Positions 1 to 5,713 of a stretch of 6,837 nucleotides of DNA are shown piece by piece (position 1 is the first letter of the stretch; every line of letters begins with the position of its first letter). This DNA comes from CAYPXJ01 sp964414595 (lineage in GTDB: Bacteria > Pseudomonadota > Alphaproteobacteria > Rickettsiales > CAIJLX01): NCBI GenBank assembly GCA_964414595.1, contig CAYPXJ010000066.1:1-6837 (forward strand), read 5' to 3'. The position numbers and the translations under genes are program-made. The notes below the pieces were generated by a model. It searched no databases. It was not told the origin of the DNA and saw only the letters and a program-made list of their open reading frames with translations.

Positions 1-56
1 TGTTCAAAAACTATCTGGCTTCCTTTGATACAGGCAATTTCCTTAACCGTGAGCAC
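1..56 (-). CDS. ccmA: CcmA-like heme exporter ATP-binding protein, 5' end only
   Basis: Only the first 18 codons plus two bases lie in the window, read on the minus strand from a GTG at 56-54. The peptide is MLTVKEIACIKGSQIVFE. This matches the usual start of CcmA, an L-x-V-x-x-[LI]-[AT]-C-x-[KR] stretch followed by a short loop and a V-F strand before the Walker A region, which would lie beyond the left edge. CcmA is the cytoplasmic ATPase of the CcmABCD complex, which handles heme-CcmE in System I cytochrome c maturation. The GTG start is supported by AAGGAA at 68-63, six bases upstream, and the only nearby ATG (63-61) is in a frame that stops after six codons. The gene diverges from acnA, an arrangement known in alphaproteobacteria. 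The call rests on a short peptide plus context; another ABC ATPase is possible. Confidence 0.6.
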   Translation of the reverse strand, partial: MLTVKEIACIKGSQIVFE

Positions 57-81
57 TTTGCATTCCTTCAAAATTTTTAGT

Positions 82-111
82 AAACTAGCCGCGTTCAGGG
101 GATTTGGTCAA
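82..111 (-). promoter_or_regulatory. Candidate sigma70-type promoter for the ccmA-like gene
   Basis: On the minus strand, TTGACC (111-106) matches five of six bases of the -35 consensus. With an 18-bp spacer it is followed by TAGTTT (87-82), a poor -10. Transcription would begin near 75, leaving a short leader before the GTG at 56. The -35 is good and the -10 weak, so this is only a candidate. The rest of the divergent region (57-207) holds an 8-bp palindrome CGTTAACG at 122-129 and, for acnA, only a weak pairing of TTAACG (124-129) with TATGGT (145-150) at a short 15-bp spacing. No recognisable iron or redox regulator site was seen. Confidence 0.25.
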
Positions 112-195
112 TGTTTCAGCGCGTTAACGTCTTGTTAAGGATTCTATGGTAGAACTAACGGAGATCGTACTTATTTAGTATTCATTGCGTTATTC

Positions 196-203
196 AGGGA
201 GGA
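196..203 (+). promoter_or_regulatory. Ribosome binding site of acnA
   Basis: AGGGAGGA sits just upstream of the ATG at 208, with five bases between the end of the GGAGG-like core and the start codon. It is the strongest Shine-Dalgarno sequence in the window and fixes the aconitase start. It contrasts with the two genes that follow acnA, which have none. Confidence 0.75.
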
Positions 204-207
204 TAGC

Positions 208-2889
208 ATGAGTAAAAATTCGTTTGGGGCTAAAAAAACACTGGCTGTAAAAGGCAAGAGCTATGAGTATTACAGCATCCCGGATGCCGCAAAATCACTC
301 AAAATTGATCACCAAAAATTACCTTATTCGCTAAAAGTGATTCTGGAAAACTTGCTGCGGTTTGAAGATGACCGCTCGGTAGGAAAAGAAGATATTCAAG
401 CCGTTGCTGCTTGGCTTAATACAAAAAAATCAGATCAGGAAATTGCATACCGCCCTGCACGTGTACTTATGCAGGATTTCACCGGCGTACCCGCCGTTGT
501 GGATTTGGCCGCGATGCGTGATGCGGTAAAACAACTTGGTGGCGACCCGAAAAAAATTAACCCGCTTGTGCCGGTCGATCTCGTGATTGACCACTCGGTG
601 ATGGTGGATCGTTACGGCGATAAAAAGGCATTTGAAGATAACGTGAAACTAGAGATGGAGCGTAATCTTGAGCGCTACCAATTTTTGAAATGGGGTCAGC
701 AGGCCTTTTCAAATTTCCGTGTAGTGCCGCCAGGTACGGGTATCTGCCATCAGGTGAACTTGGAATATCTCGCTCAGGTTGTTTGGACAAAAGAAGAGGG
801 CGGTAAAATTACGGCCTATCCCGATACACTTGTAGGTACGGATTCGCATACCACAATGGTGAACGGCTTGGCTGTTCTCGGTTGGGGTGTAGGTGGTATT
901 GAGGCGGAAGCAGCGATGCTCGGCCAGCCGATTTCGATGATGTTGCCCGAAGTAGTTGGTTTCAAACTTACCGGCAAAGTAAAAGAAGGCACAACAGCGA
1001 CAGACCTTGTTTTAACCGTTACGCAAATGCTGCGTAAAAAAGGTGTGGTAAACAAATTTGTAGAGTTCTATGGCAGTGGGTTAGATGAATTACCGCTCGC
1101 CGACCGCGCAACCATTGCTAACATGGCGCCAGAATATGGTGCGACATGCGGCTTCTTTCCGATTGATGGCGAAACGATTAAATATCTGGAACTTTCAGGC
1201 CGTGAGGCAGATCGCATCGCGCTTGTTGAGGCTTATGCAAAAGCACAAGGTATGTGGCGTGAAAAAGGTTCGCCTGATCCCGTATTCACCGATACGCTCG
1301 AACTTGATCTTGGTGATGTGAAACCAAGCCTTGCTGGCCCAAAACGCCCGCAAGACAAAGTGTTTTTAACTGATGCAAAAGCCAATTTTGCCGATTTATT
1401 CAAAGCAAATCCGGAAGCGGGCGCCGCGGATGCGCGCGCGCAAGTCAAGGGTATGGATTTCAGCGTTGGTAATGGCGACGTGGTGATTGCTGCGATTACA
1501 AGCTGCACGAATACATCGAACCCGAGTGTGATGCTGGGCGCGGGTCTTGTGGCGCGTAATGCACACAAACTTGGCCTCAAAGTAAAACCGTGGGTGAAAA
1601 CTTCACTCGCACCAGGTTCAAAAGTGGTAACGGAATATCTTGAGCAAGCAAAGCTCACAGAGGATTTGAACGCGCTGGGCTTTAATCTCGTTGGCTACGG
1701 TTGCACAACCTGTATTGGCAATTCCGGCCCATTACATGAGCCGATTGAAAAAGCCATCGCTGAAAATAATCTTGTGGTGGCATCGGTGCTTTCGGGCAAC
1801 CGAAATTTTGAAGGCCGCGTGCACCCGCTCACGAAAGCAAACTATCTGGCATCGCCGATGCTGGTAGTTGCTTACGCGATTGCCGGTAATATGAATATTG
1901 ATCTTACCAAAGATCCGATTGGCAAAAGCAAAGACGGCAAAGATGTATACTTAAAAGACATCTGGCCGAGCAATAAGGAAATTGCGGAAACAGTAATGAA
2001 ATGCGTGACGGGCGACATCTTCCGCAAAAAGTATGCGGATGTGTTCAGCGGCGATAAAAGCTGGCAGGCCATTAAAATTCCGGCAGGCGTTACTTACACG
2101 TGGAACAATGACAGCACGTACGTTCAGAACCCGCCGTATTTCGTAGGTATGACGCCGAAATCGGGCAATAAGGTCAGCGATATCAAAGGCGCAAATATTC
2201 TTGCGATTCTGGGCGATTCGATCACGACCGACCATATTTCTCCGGCCGGTAACATTTCAAAGAAAAGCCCCGCAGCGATTTATCTGCAAGGCCATGACGT
2301 CGCTCCGCAGGATTTTAATTCCTATGGTGCGCGCCGCGGTAATCATGAAGTAATGATGCGCGGTACGTTCGCGAATATTCGTATTAAAAACGAAATGCTC
2401 GCGGGTGTGGAGGGTGGCTTAACCAAATATATTCCAAGCAGCGAACAGATGAGCATCTATGACGCCGCGATGAAATATAAGCAGGCGAAACAGCCGCTCG
2501 TCGTTTTCGCGGGTAAGGAATATGGTACAGGATCTTCGCGTGACTGGGCAGCAAAGGGGACGATTCTGCTGGGCATTCGCGCTGTAATTGCTGAGAGCTT
2601 TGAGCGTATTCACCGCTCCAATCTCGTAGGCATGGGCGTGTTACCACTCATGTTCAAAGATGGCGTAACGCGGCAATCCTTAAAACTCGATGGCAGTGAA
2701 AAAATTTCAATCACTGGCCTTGAGCAAGGCATTAAACCGCGCATGGATGTCACCTGCGTGATTGAGCGTGCCAACGGCAAGAAGGATGAAATCAAGCTGC
2801 TCTGCCGTATCGATACAGCAGATGAGGTGGATTACTTCCTCAATGGCGGTATCTTGCAAACGGTGATTCGCAATCTGATGGCAGCATAA
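208..2889 (+). CDS. acnA: Aconitate hydratase A (AcnA/IRP1 type)
   Basis: Cytoplasmic [4Fe-4S] enzyme that interconverts citrate and isocitrate via cis-aconitate in the TCA cycle. The 893 residues are the normal full length of the AcnA/IRP1 branch. The three cluster ligands are visible as Cys433 (SCTNTSNPSV) and Cys499 and Cys502 (GYGCTTCIGNSG), nearly the numbering of E. coli AcnA. Other landmarks are DSHTTMVNGL from Asp212, the TTDHISPAGNI segment around residues 673-683 that opens the C-terminal swivel domain, RRGNHEVMMRG near 709, and the YGTGSSRDWAAKG substrate-binding loop from Tyr772. Domains 1-3 span roughly residues 60-570 and the swivel domain roughly 690-820. The ATG is set by a strong ribosome binding site. 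The gene diverges from a ccmA-like gene and is followed after 3 bp by an unrecognised gene, so it probably heads a three-gene transcript. AcnA homologues can bind mRNA when the cluster is lost; nothing here tests that. No key residue is missing. Confidence 0.98.
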   Translation: MSKNSFGAKKTLAVKGKSYEYYSIPDAAKSLKIDHQKLPYSLKVILENLLRFEDDRSVGKEDIQAVAAWLNTKKSDQEIAYRPARVLMQDFTGVPAVVDLAAMRDAVKQLGGDPKKINPLVPVDLVIDHSVMVDRYGDKKAFEDNVKLEMERNLERYQFLKWGQQAFSNFRVVPPGTGICHQVNLEYLAQVVWTKEEGGKITAYPDTLVGTDSHTTMVNGLAVLGWGVGGIEAEAAMLGQPISMMLPEVVGFKLTGKVKEGTTATDLVLTVTQMLRKKGVVNKFVEFYGSGLDELPLADRATIANMAPEYGATCGFFPIDGETIKYLELSGREADRIALVEAYAKAQGMWREKGSPDPVFTDTLELDLGDVKPSLAGPKRPQDKVFLTDAKANFADLFKANPEAGAADARAQVKGMDFSVGNGDVVIAAITSCTNTSNPSVMLGAGLVARNAHKLGLKVKPWVKTSLAPGSKVVTEYLEQAKLTEDLNALGFNLVGYGCTTCIGNSGPLHEPIEKAIAENNLVVASVLSGNRNFEGRVHPLTKANYLASPMLVVAYAIAGNMNIDLTKDPIGKSKDGKDVYLKDIWPSNKEIAETVMKCVTGDIFRKKYADVFSGDKSWQAIKIPAGVTYTWNNDSTYVQNPPYFVGMTPKSGNKVSDIKGANILAILGDSITTDHISPAGNISKKSPAAIYLQGHDVAPQDFNSYGARRGNHEVMMRGTFANIRIKNEMLAGVEGGLTKYIPSSEQMSIYDAAMKYKQAKQPLVVFAGKEYGTGSSRDWAAKGTILLGIRAVIAESFERIHRSNLVGMGVLPLMFKDGVTRQSLKLDGSEKISITGLEQGIKPRMDVTCVIERANGKKDEIKLLCRIDTADEVDYFLNGGILQTVIRNLMAA

Positions 2890-2892
2890 ATT

Positions 2893-3447
2893 ATGACAAA
2901 GCGTCGTAAAGAGGCTGGTAGCCATACCAGCCATCTGCCTGAAGCGCTGATTGGTGAACTTGGCGATGGTGGCGGAGCTTATTCCAAACATTCCCATTTT
3001 GGAACGGTAACCAGCACACAAGCGGAGTTTGGCCCTCGGTCCGCTGTGGAATCGCTGCAAAATGAAATTTGGCAAGCGATTCGTAAAGCGGACGAAGAAA
3101 AGTATAAATCTTTGCTTGAATCGATGAGTGCGCTTCAGCGTGCCTTAAAAGATGATAGGCGCGATGAGATAGGTGAGTTGCACGATAATGTTGCGGAAGC
3201 GCTGAATGGTTTGGATGTGCTTCGTGCAGCGAAAAAATTTAGTGACGTTGGAAAAGAAGATATAGAAGCGGTGGTTGCTATGCTGCCTACCTTGACGCAA
3301 CTTGTAAAGGAAGGGCGCAAACATTACGAAAAAGCAACTGCAGTGGATTCGAAACTTTCCGATATTGGTATTCCGGGTAGAGAAGGCAGCATTCTTTCTG
3401 CCGTAGCCAAGTTACAAAAATTACAAAATGCACAAAAAGACGTATAA
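2893..3447 (+). CDS. Hypothetical protein, helical and highly charged, 184 residues
   Basis: Not recognised. The ATG lies 3 bp after the acnA stop codon and the gene ends 5 bp before the next ORF, so it looks like the second gene of an acnA transcript. No Shine-Dalgarno sequence precedes it (only ...GCAGCATAAATT), so translation may depend on ribosomes finishing acnA. The first 45 residues are rich in Gly, His and Ser (GELGDGGGAYSKHSHFG) and look disordered. Residues about 49-115 are strongly charged with regularly spaced Leu, Ala and Ile, suggesting long amphipathic helices or a coiled coil. Further helices are likely at about 118-150 and 165-182. There is no signal peptide, membrane segment, cysteine or known catalytic motif. 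Tight packing and an uninterrupted 184-codon frame on the coding strand support a real gene. The product is probably a soluble cytoplasmic protein of unknown function. Confidence 0.75.
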   Translation: MTKRRKEAGSHTSHLPEALIGELGDGGGAYSKHSHFGTVTSTQAEFGPRSAVESLQNEIWQAIRKADEEKYKSLLESMSALQRALKDDRRDEIGELHDNVAEALNGLDVLRAAKKFSDVGKEDIEAVVAMLPTLTQLVKEGRKHYEKATAVDSKLSDIGIPGREGSILSAVAKLQKLQNAQKDV

Positions 3448-3452
3448 AAACT

Positions 3453-3635
3453 ATGAAACTTAATGATGCCCAGCAGCAACCACAAAGCCCACAAAAGAAC
3501 CTGACTCCTGAAGAGCAAGAGAAGGCGCTACAGGATCAACAAGAGCGTATACAGCAGGGCAATAGTACAATGGAAAAATTACTCGGCTACGCGCGCAAAT
3601 TGCTAACCGAACGCAATAAAAATCTTAAACAATAG
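3453..3635 (+). CDS. Hypothetical small Gln-rich protein, 60 residues
   Basis: Not recognised. It starts 5 bp after the preceding hypothetical gene and its TAG lies 3 bp from the purH stop on the other strand. No clear Shine-Dalgarno sequence is present upstream (an A-rich stretch instead), again pointing to coupled translation. Twelve of the 60 residues are Gln. The N-terminal 18 residues are Pro/Gln rich and probably disordered. Residues about 19-58 (from TPEEQEKAL through GYARKLLTERNKN) have the heptad-like pattern and charge of a single long amphipathic helix. There is no cysteine, signal peptide or membrane span. Its fit between its neighbours supports a real gene, but at this length a chance ORF cannot be excluded. 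It may act together with the 184-residue protein, which is also helical and charged; that is inference from position only. Confidence 0.55.
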   Translation: MKLNDAQQQPQSPQKNLTPEEQEKALQDQQERIQQGNSTMEKLLGYARKLLTERNKNLKQ

Positions 3636-3638
3636 CAA

Positions 3639-5192
3639 TTAGTGCTTAAAGTGGCGGACGCCGGTGAAAACCATGGCGATGTCGTATTTATCTGCTTCCG
3701 CAATTACTTCTTCATCGCGTATCGAGCCGCCAGGTTGAATAATGCTGGTGATACCGGCCTTGGCAGCAATCTCAACATTATCCGCAAAAGGAAAGAATGC
3801 GTCGGAAGCGAGCGCAAGTGGCAGATTTTTTTGCAGGAGTTTTTTTGCCTTGCCCGTTGCGATATGAGTGCTGTCAATACGGCTGGTTTGACCAGGGCCG
3901 ATACCAATTGAAGCGCGATTCTGCGTGATAACAATGGCGTTAGAAGCTACATGCTTGCATACACGGAAGGCGAAGCGCATTTCGTCTAACTCTTCCGGCG
4001 ATGGATGACGCTTGGTTACAAACTTGAGCGCGCTGACTTCGACATCGGCATAATCTTTATCCTGCACCAAAAATCCGCCGGATATAACTTTGACGGTTTG
4101 TGCATGATTATGTTGCGGCAAACCGCCCGTCGCCAGCAAACGCAGATTCTTTTTCTTGGCAAGAACCTCCACAGCGTCACTCAAAAACGAAGGTGCGACA
4201 ATCACCTCCAAAAATAATGACCCCAACGCCTCCACCAGCTCTTTGGTAACCGGCTGGTTGATGGCAAGAATACCGCCGTAAGCGCTGATGGGGTCGCACG
4301 CGAGGGCTTTCTCATAAGCTTTTACAATATGGCTATCGATTGCCACGCCGCAGGGATTGGCGTGTTTGATGATAGCGCAGGCGGGTTCATGGAATTCGCT
4401 TGCCAAGGCAAAAGCAGCTTCTGCATCCACAAGGTTATTATAACTAAGCTCTTTCCCCTGAAGTTGCTTGGCTTTTGCAACAGAAGGGCTTGTAGAATGG
4501 TCAGCGTAAAGTGCTGCTGATTGATGTGGATTTTCACCATATCGAAGAGACATAACACGGCTTCCAGACATCAGGAAGGTGGCGGGCAAGGGATCTTTTT
4601 CTTGTGTTTGAAACCACCGGGCAATCGCAGTGTCGTATTCAGCCGTACGAGCAAATGCCTTGGCCGCAAGTGATTTTCGCAAGCCGTCCGTCGTCGTATT
4701 TTTGTGCGCTTTCATTTCTTCGATAACCAGCGTGTAATCGCTTGGATGCGTTACCACCGTAACGTAGCTATGATTTTTAGCAGCGGAACGAATCATGGAA
4801 GGGCCGCCAATATCAATATTTTCAATACACGTGGCAAAATCTGCGCCGTCTGCCACCGTAGATTCAAAGGGATATAGATTCGTAATCAACAGATCTATAG
4901 GGCGTATTTCATGTTCCTTAATAATAGAGCTATGCTCAGATTTTTTACGTTCAGCAAGAATGCCGCCGTGTACTTTCGGGTGCAGCGTTTTGACACGGCC
5001 ATCCAGAATTTCTGGAAAGCCGGTATAATCCGAAACATCTTCAATCGTAAGGCCGAGACTGCGCAAAAATTTTGCCGTGCCACCAGTGGAAAGTATATGC
5101 ACTTTTTGCTCTGCCAGAAAACGCGCGATCACATCCAGCCCCGTTTTATCAGAAACGGAAATAAGAGCGGTTTCAATACGCATATCGGCCAT
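3639..5192 (-). CDS. purH: Bifunctional AICAR formyltransferase / IMP cyclohydrolase
   Basis: Catalyses the last two steps of de novo purine synthesis in the cytoplasm: formylation of AICAR with 10-formyl-tetrahydrofolate, then ring closure to IMP. The 517 residues are full length. The N-terminal cyclohydrolase (MGS-like) domain covers about residues 1-145, with STGGTAKFLRSLG from 35, GRVKTLHPKVHGGIL from 65, NLYPFE at 105-110 and ENIDIGGPSMIRSAAKNH from 124. The transformylase domain follows with RYGENPHQSAALY from 217, GKELSYNNLVDAEAA from 246, the catalytic Lys276-His277 pair in IIKHANPCGVA, DPISAYGGI from 300, and the SDAFFPFADNVE and QPGGSIRDEE motifs near 463-495. It ends in the family-typical RHFKH. 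The start is less sure: Met1 (5192) and Met4 (5183) both fit the family and neither has a clear ribosome binding site. It is transcribed away from the HIT gene and tail to tail with the acnA-side genes. Confidence 0.97.
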   Translation of the reverse strand: MADMRIETALISVSDKTGLDVIARFLAEQKVHILSTGGTAKFLRSLGLTIEDVSDYTGFPEILDGRVKTLHPKVHGGILAERKKSEHSSIIKEHEIRPIDLLITNLYPFESTVADGADFATCIENIDIGGPSMIRSAAKNHSYVTVVTHPSDYTLVIEEMKAHKNTTTDGLRKSLAAKAFARTAEYDTAIARWFQTQEKDPLPATFLMSGSRVMSLRYGENPHQSAALYADHSTSPSVAKAKQLQGKELSYNNLVDAEAAFALASEFHEPACAIIKHANPCGVAIDSHIVKAYEKALACDPISAYGGILAINQPVTKELVEALGSLFLEVIVAPSFLSDAVEVLAKKKNLRLLATGGLPQHNHAQTVKVISGGFLVQDKDYADVEVSALKFVTKRHPSPEELDEMRFAFRVCKHVASNAIVITQNRASIGIGPGQTSRIDSTHIATGKAKKLLQKNLPLALASDAFFPFADNVEIAAKAGITSIIQPGGSIRDEEVIAEADKYDIAMVFTGVRHFKH

Positions 5193-5215
5193 AATAATCG
5201 TGACTAAAAATCATG

Positions 5216-5252
5216 CTTTCTAATGACGCCGTTTCTTTTATGGTTTAGAAAG
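5216..5252. repeat. 8-bp inverted repeat between divergent purH and HIT genes
   Basis: CTTTCTAA (5216-5223) is perfectly complementary to TTAGAAAG (5245-5252), with 21 bases between the arms. It fills the centre of the 95-bp divergent intergenic region, so arm centres are 29 bp apart, close to three helical turns. That geometry would suit a dimeric or tetrameric regulator acting on either promoter. It is too AT-rich and widely spaced to be a good terminator. A chance 8-bp repeat is possible and no known operator is recognised. Confidence 0.35.
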
Positions 5253-5270
5253 AACAAACACAAGCAAAAT

Positions 5271-5276
5271 AAGGAG
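5271..5276 (+). promoter_or_regulatory. Ribosome binding site of the HIT gene
   Basis: AAGGAG lies upstream of the ATG at 5288 with 11 bases between, slightly longer than usual. The TTG at 5278 is nearer to it but out of frame with the HIT protein, so 5288 remains the best start. Confidence 0.55.
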
Positions 5277-5287
5277 ATTGCGTTACC

Positions 5288-5662
5288 ATGCCTTACGACG
5301 AACAAAATGTCTTTGCCCGAATTCTACGCGGCGAAATTAAGGCTTCAAAGGTTTATGAGGATGAATTCGCGTTTGGCTTTAAGGATATTTCGCCCGCGGC
5401 ACCCGCGCATGTCTTGGTGATACCAAAGGGCAAATTTATATCTTTCCACGATTTTAGTACCAAAGCGTCGGCCAAGGAAATGGAAGGCTTTTTTAAGGCG
5501 GTGCAAAAAATAGCCAGTGAACTAAAGCTGGATAAAAGCGGCTATCGCCTGATTATGAATCATGGCCCTGATGCCTCGCAAACGGTCCACCACTTTCACG
5601 TGCATATTTTGGGTGGCCGGGCGCTTGGCGGCCTCATTCCAGAAGATGCGCACATACGTTAG
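5288..5662 (+). CDS. HIT (histidine triad) family protein, HINT branch
   Basis: Small cytoplasmic nucleotide-binding hydrolase or transferase. HINT-type members cleave phosphoramidates such as adenosine 5'-monophosphoramidate, forming a transient nucleotidyl-histidine. The protein is 124 residues, normal for the branch. The triad is at His102, His104 and His106 within VHHFHVHILGGR, where His104 would be the nucleophile. The N-terminal family signatures are NVFARILRGEI (7-17), YEDEFAFGFKDISPAAPAHVLVIPK (23-47) and YRLIMNHGPDASQTV before the triad. The N-terminal Cys-x-x-Cys zinc-binding pair of some HIT proteins is absent (NVFARI in its place). It diverges from purH and is followed after 51 bp by the FAD oxidoreductase on the same strand, with no terminator seen between, so the two may be co-transcribed. 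The exact substrate cannot be told from sequence. Confidence 0.93.
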   Translation: MPYDEQNVFARILRGEIKASKVYEDEFAFGFKDISPAAPAHVLVIPKGKFISFHDFSTKASAKEMEGFFKAVQKIASELKLDKSGYRLIMNHGPDASQTVHHFHVHILGGRALGGLIPEDAHIR

Positions 5663-5703
5663 CGCTAGCCATATGCCCTTATAAACGCTAAAATGTAAGC
5701 GGT

Positions 5704-5710
5704 AGGGGGG
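5704..5710 (+). promoter_or_regulatory. G-rich Shine-Dalgarno candidate of the FAD oxidoreductase
   Basis: AGGGGGG lies three bases before the TTG at 5714, or six before the CTG at 5717. It resembles a ribosome binding site, and the frame has no ATG between its upstream stop (TAA at 5696-5698) and the FAD-binding motif, so a non-ATG start near here is needed. A run of six G is present, which makes the exact base count worth confirming. Confidence 0.4.
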
Positions 5711-5713
5711 AAC

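Noticed and set aside
61..63. ATG as the start of the ccmA-like gene
   Set aside because: The frame from this minus-strand ATG reaches TAA after six codons; the GTG at 56 gives the CcmA-like peptide and has better ribosome binding site spacing.
122..129. CGTTAACG palindrome as a regulator site upstream of acnA
   Set aside because: Eight bases, no recognised regulator, and no second copy nearby beyond a loose GTTAA repeat; too weak to list.
1233..1658. 141-codon minus-strand ORF inside acnA
   Set aside because: It lies wholly within a confidently assigned aconitase, has no recognisable domain, and is the sort of antisense open frame produced by codon bias.
2707..3075. 122-codon minus-strand ORF across the acnA/hypothetical boundary
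   Set aside because: It is antisense to the end of acnA and the start of the next gene, shows no motif or ribosome binding site, and the plus-strand frames explain the region.
5659..5691. Inverted repeat TTAGCG/CGCTAA after the HIT gene as a terminator
   Set aside because: The arms are only 6 bp, are separated by about 21 bases and are not followed by a T tract. TAGCGCTA at 5660-5667 is a palindrome but too short to act as a terminator.
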